Shown: piece by piece, positions 33,286 to 43,079 of the stretch | Position numbering within the stretch: the first letter of the stretch is position 1 | How the letters are laid out: each line of letters starts with the position of its first letter | Assembly: GCA_004519485.1 (NCBI GenBank) | Contig: CP038133.1 | Coordinates: 186,001-250,000 of the forward strand | Reading direction: 5' to 3' | From: Nannochloropsis oceanica | Taxonomy: Eukaryota; Sar; Eustigmatophyceae; Eustigmatales; Monodopsidaceae | Length of the DNA: 64,000 nucleotides | Notes under the pieces: generated by a model | Databases searched by the model: none | Told to the model about the DNA's origin: nothing | The model's input: the letters and a program-made list of their open reading frames with translations, nothing else | Position numbers and translations under genes: made by a program

Positions 33286-34640
33286 TTAGGCCAGCCCCAC
33301 CTTCTGCATCAATGCCTGAATCTCCTCCTTATGCTCCTCCCGGAGATTCTCTTCCATCTCCTTCCGCGCTTGATCGGCTGCCACCTCCGTCAGAATCCTC
33401 ACCTTCTCCTTCTCTTCCTCAAGGATACACTCAAACTCACTCTTCATTTCCCTCTCGATCTGACCAACGGCCTGCTTCACCCTTTTCTCTATCTCCTCAT
33501 TCAAGGCATGTTGCCTTTCTCGCTCGTACTCCCGCGTGGATGCCGCCAATGCGGCGGTGAGCTGTTTCTGAAGCAAGACTTGATTCAATGAGCTCATAAC
33601 CTCCTGTGCCATCCCATCACGGTCGAATCCTTCTCCTTCCTCAACCCTCCCTCTTCCTCCTCCTCCTTCTCCTCCTTTTCCTTCTATTCCTCCCCTGTCC
33701 ATCATCATGGCTATCAACTCTTCCTCCATCGAACGACGACCACGACCCATCAACTGCTGCTGCTGCTGCTGCTGCTGCTTCTGTCCCTTTCTCTTCTTCT
33801 TACTCCTTTGTGGCTGCTTCCCGCCGGAATTTGTCATAGGACTTGCACGTTTCTTCGTCAAGAGGGGAGAGGGGGGAGAGAGGCCTCCCTCCATCCCTCC
33901 CCCTACTCCTCCTGCTCCTCCGAGGAGATTTACATGCATCTCCTCCTGTCTATCACCTACATACATTCCACTCTCATATTCCATTTCGTCGCCGTCCTCC
34001 TCCTCCTCAAGACGGAAACGCCCTCCTCTCCTTCCTCCTTCTCTCTCCCCTCCTCCTCTGCCGTTCTGCTGCTGCTGTTGCACATATTCCATGGCTTTCT
34101 CGTACTCTTTGACCACTACCGCCAGCGCCACCGGCCGCAGGTTTTCTATCTCCCGTCGCACCCAGGCCTGGAGAGGGAGGGGAGAGAGCAAATGTGAGAG
34201 AGGATTGCAATGAGGGCAAGGAAATGTGCTAACATTTTGGGGCTAAATATGGTTGTAAGCACTGGCGGTGGATCACTAGTGTGGGTGGATGGGATGATCG
34301 CAGGTTGAGGGGAAAAGGAGAGAATAGACAAGGAAGGAGCAACAAAAAGTACCTGCGTCTCTTCCACTCTTTTGTTCATCATTGCAACCTCATCGGCCAG
34401 CTGCTGTTTATGCTGTTCCTTCAAAGCCTCGACCAGGAGCAAGCAGTCCCGGCGGGCTTGTTGAGCGGTGACGGTGACGGCCTTGTCGGTGGCCACTTCA
34501 CGCTCCCGGCGCTCCAAGGCAGGGTCGAAAAGGAGGCACGTCAGAACACGGTGATGATGAAGCTGCTGAGCGGGGGACATGGAGGTGTGACCTTTCCAGG
34601 GCTCCATCGCTGGGGTAGAGGTGGTCTCGAAAGTCTTCAT
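33286..34640 (-). CDS. Coiled-coil protein with Gly/Gln-rich centre, unknown function
   Basis: Two exons: 34640-34353 and 34167-33286, phase 0, donor CAG|GTACTT and acceptor CTCCAG; 389 aa. N-terminal half: ALERREREVATDKAVTVTAQQ and LKEQHKQQLADEVAMMNKRVEE, running across the junction into AWVRREIENLRPVALAVVVKEY, so helix is continuous over the splice. The centre is low-complexity (Gly, poly-Gln, basic KKKRKGQK). The C-terminal ~110 residues are a charged coiled coil (REYERERQHALNEEIEKRV ... EEHKEEIQALMQKVGLA). Basic KKKRKG may be a nuclear signal. No family recognised. A further 5' exon is possible because acceptor-like sequence precedes ATG 34640. Confidence 0.7.
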
Positions 34641-35089
34641 GCTTGGGCTGCAGTGCTACAGGAGTGATGAGGAGGGAGGGAGGGAGGAGGATTGGAGAGG
34701 AAGGACTCAAGGAAGAGCAAGAGCAAGAGGAGCGAGCAAGGGAAGACAGGATAGGGGAAGAGGGAGGATTGACTAGATTTTGCTCCAAGTAATTTGGCTT
34801 GCTCGTGTCTATGACACAGCTTCGCAAGGTGAGCAGGGAAAGGGGAAGGTGATGTCACAAGTGAAGGAGGCATGAGAAACACCCTCTTCATCCTTCTCTC
34901 ACTTGACAGTGATTTTACGAGACAGAATAATTGCTTGAAATATGGCGAAGGAGTCGGACCCCACAGATCGCTCTCCATTATGAGATCACCCGTGATATCC
35001 AATAGCATACTATGGAGGATGCGTAGGGCAGAGAGGACAGAGGGTGGGCAGGGCGTGGAGGGTTAGAAACTCCACCCTTTAATCCGGAC
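34641..35089. other. Divergent intergenic region
   Basis: 449 bp between the coiled-coil gene start (-) and the ABCG gene start (+). Promoters for both are expected; no motif stands out. Confidence 0.45.
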
Positions 35090-37291
35090 ATGCGTCATGC
35101 AGATCTTCTCAGACCCCACTTCCACAATCATCGTACACACCCCACAGGCCACCCGAGCCCTTCCCGAGGAAGCCTCGCGGAGACAACGCTTCTTTATCAG
35201 CCTCAGAACTGTGAAGCGGGGACTGGGCTTAACCCCAACTTTCCTCGACTGTCCTCCTCCTTCTCCTTCTCCTCCTCCTCGGCGCTTCCCTGGGCCAGGT
35301 CCACGACCGCCATCACCACAATCACGAGCATTACATCAAGAAAGCGCACAGCCGTAGCCATGGACTACCCTCGACCACCACTTAGAACAGGACGACCTTC
35401 ACACGCACCCTATTCCTCGTCCTCCTCACCCTCGTCCACATCCTCGTCCACTTCCTCCTCCCCCGCCTCGACCTCCCACCTTCGACCCTCCCCAGTCAGC
35501 GTTCCCCGGAATCAATTAGCGTGGCACATCCAATCCTTCAAAGTAGGCACACATGGCCTCTGGCGCAGAGCCACTGGAGGAATGAAATCGAAATCCATCC
35601 TAAATAACATTGCGGGGCGGAGCGTGGGGGGAGAAATGACAGCGATTATGGGGGCGTCCGGTGCCGGAAAGACGACGTTGTTGGAGTGTTTGTCGTTGCG
35701 GTCGAGGGATTTCAAGGGTACAGTGACTTGGAATGGGGAGCCGGCAAAGGGAGGGTACTTTACGGCGTCTGCTTTGGTGTATCAACGCGAAGTGTTGTGT
35801 GGGTTTTTGACGGTTGAAGAACACTTGGTGTTTCACGGGATGGCGCGGATGAGTGATCGCTACAGTCAGGAGGAAATTGACAGGAGGGTATCTGAGGTAA
35901 TGGAGGAGATGGGATTGAGTAAGTGTCGTTCCACGCCCGTGGGGGGCTTGGGAGCACCGCAGGGGAAGAAGGGCCTTTCGGGAGGGGAGAGGAAAAGATT
36001 GACCGTCGCCACCGAGCTACTCTTATGCCCACAGGTCCTCTTTCTGGACGAACCGACCACGGGCATGGACTCTGTGATGGCGGAGAACATTATCGTCCTC
36101 CTCCGGCACCTGGCTTTAACGAGAAATATCCTTGTCCTTGCTACCATCCATGGGCCGTCTTCTCAGATTTTTTCCCATTTCAGTCACCTTTTACTGTTGA
36201 CAAATGATGGGCGTCTGGCTTTTCACGGTTCTGTTTCTGACGCCCTGGTGCATGTAAGTGAGGGGTTGGGAAGGCCCTTGCCGGATGCGTACAACCCGGC
36301 CGACCATTTCGTACGGCTCGTTGTAAGCAAACCAGGGGGAGGGATAAGAGCAATGGAGGAAAGGAGGAAGGAGAACGATTGGTTGGTCGAGGCCTTTGAG
36401 GCTTCAAGAAGGAAAGGAAGAAGGGAGGAAGGGATGGAGGAGGCACAGAATAGTCATTGGGGGTTGAGGGGGATGCAGACACAACATGCGAGTTGGTGGA
36501 TGTTATTCAGGCTGAACTTGAGAAGGGGGCTTCTGCAGACGTCGAGGAACAGCACGAGCTTTTGGTTGTACGGGGCGGTGATGGGCATCATTGGCTTGTG
36601 TTTCGGGACATTGTATTTCCAGCAGGCACGATCGAACTGGCGGAATCTGATGGGCATGCTGTATGCCCTGGTGGTAGCTCTGCTGTACATGTGCCCGCTG
36701 ACTGTCATTCTGAGGGCGCCTTTGGACTGGCCCATATTGTTGAGGGAGCACTTCGCAGGAGCGAACGCTGCCGGGCCGTACTTGTGTGCGAAGGTTGTGT
36801 ACGAGCTGCCTTTCCTGTACGGGCCTTTAGTGTTGGTCACGCTGTTGTACTGGATGACGGGGTTGATTGCGAGCTTGGAATCCTTCGTGGCGTTCGCGGG
36901 GGTGGTGGCCTTGGTGACGCAGGCCTCGTGCGCGATGGCTCTGATGGTCGGGTCATTGAGTGCCAACCCGATGTTGACGCTTGGGATCCTGCCGGCCTTC
37001 ATCACTCCCATGGTGTTGTTCAGCGGCTTCTTGTACGACACTGCCACTTTGCCCGGGTATCTTGCGTGGCTTCCCAAGGTGAGTATTGTGAATTATGGGT
37101 TCGCGGCCTTGGTGAGCTTACAGCAGGAGTTGTTGCCGGTGAAGGTGAGACCGATGGCGTTGAGGTTCACAAATGTGGAGCCGGCGGAGTTGAAGGAGAA
37201 TCTGGCGACGCTGGTGGGAATGACGGGCGTTTTTTATGTGTTGACTTACATGTTTTTGGCCCTGCGCTTACGAACGGCAACGAGGGCATGA
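35090..37291 (+). CDS. ABCG (White)-type half ABC transporter
   Basis: Intronless, 733 aa from ATG 35090. A second ATG at 35360 (GCCATGG context, MDYPRPPLRTG) would give 643 aa, nearer the family norm, and may be the true start; the extra N-terminus is Ser-rich. Nucleotide-binding domain: Walker A GASGAGKTTLL, Q-loop YQREVL, signature LSGGERKRLTVATEL, Walker B VLFLDEPTTGMDS, H-loop ATIHGPSS. A C-terminal membrane domain follows with about six helices (for example YGAVMGIIGLCFGTLYF, LYALVVALLYMCPLTVIL, MTGVFYVLTYMFLALRL). NBD-then-TMD order defines ABCG half-transporters, which dimerise and usually export lipids, sterols or other hydrophobic compounds. Substrate cannot be inferred. Confidence 0.92.
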   Translation: MRHADLLRPHFHNHRTHPTGHPSPSRGSLAETTLLYQPQNCEAGTGLNPNFPRLSSSFSFSSSSALPWARSTTAITTITSITSRKRTAVAMDYPRPPLRTGRPSHAPYSSSSSPSSTSSSTSSSPASTSHLRPSPVSVPRNQLAWHIQSFKVGTHGLWRRATGGMKSKSILNNIAGRSVGGEMTAIMGASGAGKTTLLECLSLRSRDFKGTVTWNGEPAKGGYFTASALVYQREVLCGFLTVEEHLVFHGMARMSDRYSQEEIDRRVSEVMEEMGLSKCRSTPVGGLGAPQGKKGLSGGERKRLTVATELLLCPQVLFLDEPTTGMDSVMAENIIVLLRHLALTRNILVLATIHGPSSQIFSHFSHLLLLTNDGRLAFHGSVSDALVHVSEGLGRPLPDAYNPADHFVRLVVSKPGGGIRAMEERRKENDWLVEAFEASRRKGRREEGMEEAQNSHWGLRGMQTQHASWWMLFRLNLRRGLLQTSRNSTSFWLYGAVMGIIGLCFGTLYFQQARSNWRNLMGMLYALVVALLYMCPLTVILRAPLDWPILLREHFAGANAAGPYLCAKVVYELPFLYGPLVLVTLLYWMTGLIASLESFVAFAGVVALVTQASCAMALMVGSLSANPMLTLGILPAFITPMVLFSGFLYDTATLPGYLAWLPKVSIVNYGFAALVSLQQELLPVKVRPMALRFTNVEPAELKENLATLVGMTGVFYVLTYMFLALRLRTATRA

Positions 37292-38300
37292 GGCCGGAAA
37301 CGGGGAGGATTTACGAAGAATGATGGAGGGATTGATGTACAAAGACAGCGAGAGTGCTGGTGAGCTGGTGAGAATGAAGATACATAGAAGAATAAAGAAA
37401 TAGAAGGAGGACGAGACGACATGAGCTCGAAAAGAGGAAAAACTTCAGGATTCAAGAGTACTTTGTATATGCTAGTGTGTGTCATTGTTAGGGACCATTG
37501 GTTAAGAGTTGGGAAAAAAGGAGGGAGGGAGAGAAGAAACGTGACGGAGGGTGCAAGCGCGCGCGACTGTTTTTTTCAAAAACAGAAGAAAAAAATGACT
37601 GAGGAGAGAATCAAACAGCAGCAGCTCTGAGCAGTGGCAGTCTCTTTTTAAAAACAATGGGAAGAAGGAATGATGACAGACGTTAAAACTCGCCCGCCTT
37701 TCCCCGGTATACGCGACCTCTCGTCTCTTATTTATCTTTCGTTCCCTTTCCTTCTGTCGATCCTTCTCTCAAGGGCGTGCACGTTTTCTTCACTTGCTTG
37801 CCTTTCACTTCCTCCCACACTCGCTCGTATTATTTCTGCCTCTCTCTCCTTCTCTCTTTTCGGTTTTATCCATCCCACTTCTTTTCTCGAAACTATATAT
37901 AAATCTCGGGGTAAAATTTTAACCGTCTCTCCAGGAGTGTGGGATCATTCATCCTCCTCTTCTCCTCCTTCTCTTGCAGCTGCCGATGCTGCTGTTTACG
38001 CGGATGCGCTTGCTCATCTTGCCTCGGCGCCTGTCTCTGTTTCCACGCTCTTTCGCGCTCTCCTTTTCGTGTCCTACCTTCTACACTATTGTGGGGGTTC
38101 TCTTCTCTTCTTAACTTTTTTAAATGCTCTCGATTGCGTTTCTTGGATTTGGCGGTTTCCTCGTCAAAATGTTAATATCTAGCACACTGTCCTTTCCGTG
38201 GTCGCATAAGATGAAATAGTTTAACAAGATTACTACTAGTATAATATATTCTCTCTCCCTCCATATCTCTTTCATCTCTGTCAATTCAGTCTCTCACACC
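37292..38300. other. Convergent intergenic region
   Basis: About 1 kb between the ABCG stop and the channel stop. Contains a CTATATATAAA word at 37891-37901 and a T/C-rich stretch. The 170-aa open frame at 37670-38182 is T/C-rich and lacks a recognisable domain; I do not call it a gene. Confidence 0.45.
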
Positions 38301-40163
38301 CTAATACAACCCCCCTCGGAACGTCTCCAGCTCAGCCTGCGGACTAAACCTCCCAATACCTTCAGTTATCTGATTCCTGAAACTATTAATCTCCGCCTCC
38401 CTCAACGACCGCTGCGTCTGGTTCTCTCTCTCCTCCTCCTCCTCCCTCTGCCTCTGCCTTAACGCCTCCGCGCTCTCTCTGTCTCGGAAATTGGTTTCCC
38501 TCCCTTGCTCCCTGAAAACATTCTCCCTCACTGTTTCCCGACCCACGGGCATCGGGAACGATCTAGTATCCACATCTTCCGACGACATCCTCCCATATCC
38601 ACCCTCTCTAAATCCCTGCTGCTGCTGCTGCTGCTGCTGCTGATGCTGTTGTTGAGGCTGTTGCGGCTGTTGTTGAAACTGTCCACGGTCGGTCGCGCCA
38701 TTCATCGCCGTTCTCATGCTGCTGATCTCTCGCTGCACATAAGCCTTCAACGAATCCACCTCCTGCTGCGACGGGGCGGAAGAGGCGGCTTTGGAGCCTT
38801 GCTGCTGCATATGCATTCGCAATCCGTCGACCTGCTGCTGGAACTCTGCGCGCAATGCCTCGATTTCCTGCTCAGGGGAGACATAACTCAAGTCTTCTTT
38901 CCCGCCACCGACAATGGAGTGGCCAAGAAAGCCGTCTGCAGAGCCGGGGGCTCCGCCCTTCCGACGCGGCGTTCTGGGGGTGCGAGGGGTCGGGGGGTAG
39001 AAGAGATGGGGTTGGCTGTCGGGATCGGCGTAGACAAGGTTGTATTGCTGGGAGAAATTCTGGCCGATGATGGTGATGGGCAGGGCGAGGGATAGGAGGC
39101 CAAAGTACGCGATAAAACAGGAGGCAATCCGTCCGCCGGTGGTGGTGGGGAAGAGGGCGGCATTGCCGAGTGTGGTTGTATTCACGATATACCAATAGAT
39201 GCCCATTATAATGGACGTAAACGGCGATTGTTCCAGGGCCGTGTTTCGTGCATTGGGTCTCAGGAAACCACCAGATGGAAACTCCAAAGTGACGCTATAA
39301 ACCCCTCCTTCAAAGTAGTACATGATTGAGCCGAAAGTCACTGCCATGACCGTCGTCAAAAAGACGAAGATAAGCAAGGCAGGAAGGGAGGCGCGGAGCG
39401 TTCTGGAGATGATTGCACCAGCTTCCCTAAAACGCCGCCCTAGCTTGAAGATTAGCAGAAACCGCAGGAAGCGGAAAATGCGGAGGAAAGTATAGGATCC
39501 GCCGGCGAAGAGGGAGATGTAGTAGGGGACGATGGAGACAACGTCGATGATATTAAGGCCTGACGTCACATACTTGGTCACCTTCTGACAGGTTGACATA
39601 CGGTAGTAGCGCGAGCGGTCCTTAAGGCGCCCGTCGATGGTGTACTCGAGGGAGCGAGGGAAGACCAGATCGACGGGCACAGGGGGCACGCAAAACACAC
39701 GCAGTACGTAGTCGATGGTGAAGATAATGATGGTAATAAGCTCCAACATCCATGTAGTGCGGTTTTCCAGAGGTCGGCAGACGACTTCAGGACACACTGT
39801 GTCGGGTCCGGGGGTGCAGATTGGGTTCGCGCAAGAGGTCGGGTACCGTAAGACGGAAGGGACGGTGCTGCTGATGAAGGCGAGTGAGTTGAGAAGGATG
39901 CAGCCCACGAGAAAGATAGAGATGTACCATGCAAGCCGACTTGAGCGGGGATGCTCCAAGGTGACGAATGTCAGGACACGCATGGCATTGAATTGGTCGG
40001 AAAAGGTGCTGTCTTGGTAGGCCAGGACTTGCTTGGCTTCCCGCACGATCTTCCTGGACTGCTTCTCCTCGGTGCGATGAGCTTCACCAATCGTGATGTT
40101 CATACCTTTGCCGCTACTATTGTACGGTGGGGTGGACGCCTGCACCTCCGTGTGGCCTGCCAT
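38301..40163 (-). CDS. Voltage-gated (Kv-like) six-helix channel with abnormal selectivity filter
   Basis: Single exon, 620 aa. After a cytosolic N-terminus: S1 (LAWYISIFLVGCILLNSLAF), a Cys-rich S1-S2 loop (CANPICTPGPDTVC), S2 (MLELITIIIFTIDYVLRVF), S3 (LNIIDVVSIVPYYISLF), S4 (FLRIFRFLRFLLIFKLGRR, ~225-243), S5 (LPALLIFVFLTTVMAVTFGS), a pore helix (SPFTSIIMGIYWYIVN) and S6 (GGRIASCFIAYFGLLSLALPITII). The S6 PITII bend equals the Kv PVP hinge. Where Kv channels have TVGYGD, this protein has TLGNAA (G333-N334-A335). S4 keeps three spaced Arg and the Lys but has Leu in place of the fourth Arg. The C-terminal tail has TPR/TPR, coiled-coil and Gln tracts. Fold is confident; K+ selectivity is doubtful. 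Confidence 0.88.
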   Translation of the reverse strand: MAGHTEVQASTPPYNSSGKGMNITIGEAHRTEEKQSRKIVREAKQVLAYQDSTFSDQFNAMRVLTFVTLEHPRSSRLAWYISIFLVGCILLNSLAFISSTVPSVLRYPTSCANPICTPGPDTVCPEVVCRPLENRTTWMLELITIIIFTIDYVLRVFCVPPVPVDLVFPRSLEYTIDGRLKDRSRYYRMSTCQKVTKYVTSGLNIIDVVSIVPYYISLFAGGSYTFLRIFRFLRFLLIFKLGRRFREAGAIISRTLRASLPALLIFVFLTTVMAVTFGSIMYYFEGGVYSVTLEFPSGGFLRPNARNTALEQSPFTSIIMGIYWYIVNTTTLGNAALFPTTTGGRIASCFIAYFGLLSLALPITIIGQNFSQQYNLVYADPDSQPHLFYPPTPRTPRTPRRKGGAPGSADGFLGHSIVGGGKEDLSYVSPEQEIEALRAEFQQQVDGLRMHMQQQGSKAASSAPSQQEVDSLKAYVQREISSMRTAMNGATDRGQFQQQPQQPQQQHQQQQQQQQQGFREGGYGRMSSEDVDTRSFPMPVGRETVRENVFREQGRETNFRDRESAEALRQRQREEEEERENQTQRSLREAEINSFRNQITEGIGRFSPQAELETFRGGLY

Positions 40164-41096
40164 GGCTTGAGGTTTGGGCTAGGTAGCGGGCAAGGGAAGA
40201 GGGTGTTGCCGGCGCCTGAGGAGTGGTGGGGGTGAAAGGGATGGGGAATGGGGAATGGGGAGTGGGGAGTGGGGAGGCGTGTGGTTGGTAGGTGGATGAT
40301 ATTTTCGTGGCTGTGTGTAATCGTCTTATATAATGCTCTCCATCACTTAGTTGACGTGCCGGCCATTTCGATCCACCCGTGGCTAATGTATATGCTTGTG
40401 CTGGTGCATTTTTCGGGCTTGAACCACACACGATCCCTGAACGTCATCGTGTCAAATCCGCGCTCACGAAAATAGGCCCCGGGGGTGATCGTGGAAAGGC
40501 AACGACTGGTTGCTGAATGAGACAAGCACAACAAGAAAAGGGTGCATCACGAGAGCCACCCAGGTGGACAAGGACGCATATTCGCACAATTCAGGAAGAG
40601 CTCCAAGTTGCCGCTGCTCTTCAACGCAAGGAAGAGCGACGAGCAGCGACGCCATTAGTCTGGCGTATTTTGTACTTTCCTCGGCTGAAGCCAAAGCCAC
40701 CGGTAGCATTAGAAGGTGTATAATGTACATATACTTGCGTGCGTCTGCGGTTCATTTGATTTTAGCGGAGACCAACTCAGTTGGGTGGCTAACAAGGGAC
40801 GTGCATCCCTTGTGTGTGCGGGGATGCCATGACTGTTTTTTTTCGACAAACGGGAAATCGTCGATTTCCCTTCCGATCGGATGAGCGATGATGTTAATTG
40901 TGGGGCCTCTCTCAGATGACACGATCATGTTTATATTTCATGTTTGTTTTGCGCGTTAGCCGGAATCCAAGTGTGTTTCTTGACGACGAAGCCTACACAC
41001 TCATACCGAATCCCCTTTCCCCGACCTCCCCACCCTCAAACCCGCGGCCCAGGTGCTACAGAACACACAGAACCGCCCCATTCTCGAGCTTTGGTT
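40164..41096. other. Divergent intergenic region (channel / lipase)
   Basis: 933 bp containing both promoters. A nearly perfect inverted repeat, GGGAAATCG-T-CGATTTCCC, lies at 40852-40870. GGGGAATGGGGAGTGGGGAGT short repeats are at 40240-40280. The open frame of the lipase extends left to 40944 but without a better start. Confidence 0.45.
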
Positions 41097-42355
41097 ATGT
41101 GTCCTTCAGATGCCAGTGGATGCGTTTGTCTGGCTTTGCTCCTCGTCGCAATTGCCACAACAGCCGCCCCTGCGCCCTTATCTGGAGCGCCTGCCGAAAG
41201 CGATACCTCCAGCAGCATCCCGAATGTGCGCGGCGCTTCTCCCCCCGGATCGTCGTCACAGACACAGAAGCTGACATCGCAATCATCGCCTAAAGACATT
41301 GGCTGGACCTGGCCGTCGTGGGATAGCAGAAAAAACAATGCCAGCGGTACCGCCGCCAGCGCCATTACAGACAACGAGAACATTGATTATTCAGACTACA
41401 CAAGAAAGAATGGTGCGGCAACCGCGCCCGCCGGAGAGTATCCCGCTTGTTTCATCCAAGCGTCCATGAACAAGGATGGCTTAATCTGCATGGCGGGCTC
41501 CGGCTGGCTGGCATTGACCCAGCTTTTACCCCCTCAATTGGGCTCGGGGGCGGAGGTCCGTGCTCCTGTCGATCCAAACAAGGAACTCCCCCGGCTCTTG
41601 GCCAAGATCCCTATGCCCTTGCCCGCCATTGTGCCAGCGGCACTAAGCAAGGCAGAGAGACCCACATACTACTTCATGTATCGAACCATTTTGAATTTTT
41701 ACGCGGCTGTTGGCTTGGGCGGCGTGGGCGGCAGCGGCGCGATGCTGGACTTAGGTCTGCCGGCAGAATGGACCAATCAGAGGGAGTACACCTTGCAGAA
41801 CACCAACAGCGTGATTGCCGGAGTCCTGCAGCAACAGGTGCCGTTTGCTGTGAGCTATACGAGAGGGGATGAAATGCTCGTGGTGGTGCGGGGTACGATT
41901 TATCCAGCAGAGTGGCAACGTGATTTTCAGTACCAGCATGCAAAGCCCTCCGAGACAGCGCCTTTCAAATTTCCGGGTAACGTGCACGCGGGTTTCTTTG
42001 CTGTTTTCAAAGATTTGGCAGAGCTGTTGATCGATGAGGAGATTAAGACACGCGCGCCTAAGAAGGTGACGTTTACAGGGCATTCCCTGGGGGGGTCGGT
42101 GGCGGCATTGCTAGCGTTCTACGCAAGTATGTTCGTCGCGACCACGGAGTTAATTTCGTTCGGAGCCCCCAATGTGGGCGATGCAACGTTTTCTGAGGCT
42201 TTCAATGTCAGGGTGAACAATCGGCATTTGGCCTTTTCAGGGGTGGGCAGTCGCGAGGGTTCTTACTTGATTGGTGATTGGATCGCCCAGGTACCTTGTG
42301 GGGCGGTCACGACCTGCCCGCTGCTGACGGAGATGAGCTCAATAAATCTTGGTCA

Positions 42356-42395
<40 letters not shown>

Positions 42396-42662
42396 GAGGT
42401 TCAGGTGCAGCAGGAAGAAGTGTCGTATGACTATACAGCTCTGGGCGGGGCAGTCCCATTTACGCCTGCGGATATGTTAAACAATTTGACATGGGCGACC
42501 CGCTCCGACGTGACGAGCTTTCGGTATTCACCCGTGGCGTCTCATGTGTGTAGTTATTTGTGTTTTACTGCTCCATCGGTGGGGGATGATTATAATCAAT
42601 GTGTGTTTACGCTGGAGATGAGTGACGTGGATATGAATAAGCGATGTGTGATAAACTTGTAA
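41097..42662 (+). CDS. Class 3 lipase (alpha/beta hydrolase), secreted or endomembrane
   Basis: Intronless, 521 aa from ATG 41097, chosen because it opens a signal peptide (CVCLALLLVAIATTAAPA). The frame is open leftward to 40944. Lipase_3 landmarks: FAVSYTRGDEMLVVVRGTIY (oxyanion region), nucleophile elbow GHSLGG with S330, SFGAPNVGDATF, then GDWIAQVPCG with D394 as likely acid and H483 in YSPVASHVCSY as likely base. The family hydrolyses acylglycerols or galactolipids/phospholipids. A Gln tract (CAG repeat near 42355-42395) lies between the Asp and His segments, an unusual insertion in a catalytic domain. Cysteines near the C-terminus (CGAVTTCP, CSYLC) suit a disulphide-forming compartment. 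Substrate unknown. Confidence 0.88.
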
Positions 42663-43079
42663 TTGAGGGAGGAAGGTAGGAAGAGGATGTTGAGAAGGGG
42701 TTGTGGCCTGAGAGTCGGAACAGCGGGAGTGTGCGTTCAGAGTACAAGTTGTCTTGTGCTTGTTTGTACACATTTCCAAGACCCTGCTCGGAGATGTACC
42801 TAGGTGGTTGGGCTACGTGTTGCATTGAGGAAAGTCAAAAAGTTAATTGGCTGAAAAGGAAAAGCGGAAAGTTTTCGACACTCTAAACAGTAACATACCG
42901 CGCGCAAAGCAAATGAAAAGGGTGACTATTGCTCTTTGGAAGCGATAGAGCACGCAAAGTTAAAAAAACTTAACGACGACGAAAAGTAAGAATGAACGAG
43001 AAGGTATACTCTCGCTCAGATAAAAATAAATCAATTTTACTTTTGTCCTTCCCTCCTCTCCTCCCTCTTACTTTCCAAA
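42663..43079. other. Convergent intergenic region
   Basis: 417 bp between the lipase stop (+) and the dehydrogenase stop (-). A-rich words including AAATAAATC at 43024-43032 may serve 3' end formation. Nothing else seen. Confidence 0.45.

Noticed and set aside
36457-37323. 288-aa plus-strand open frame
   Set aside because: Shadow of the ABCG transporter in another frame; no domain of its own, whereas the ABCG frame has membrane helices here.
37670-38182. 170-aa open frame between ABCG and channel genes
   Set aside because: T/C-rich composition yields hydrophobic and Ser residues; no conserved motif or good start context.
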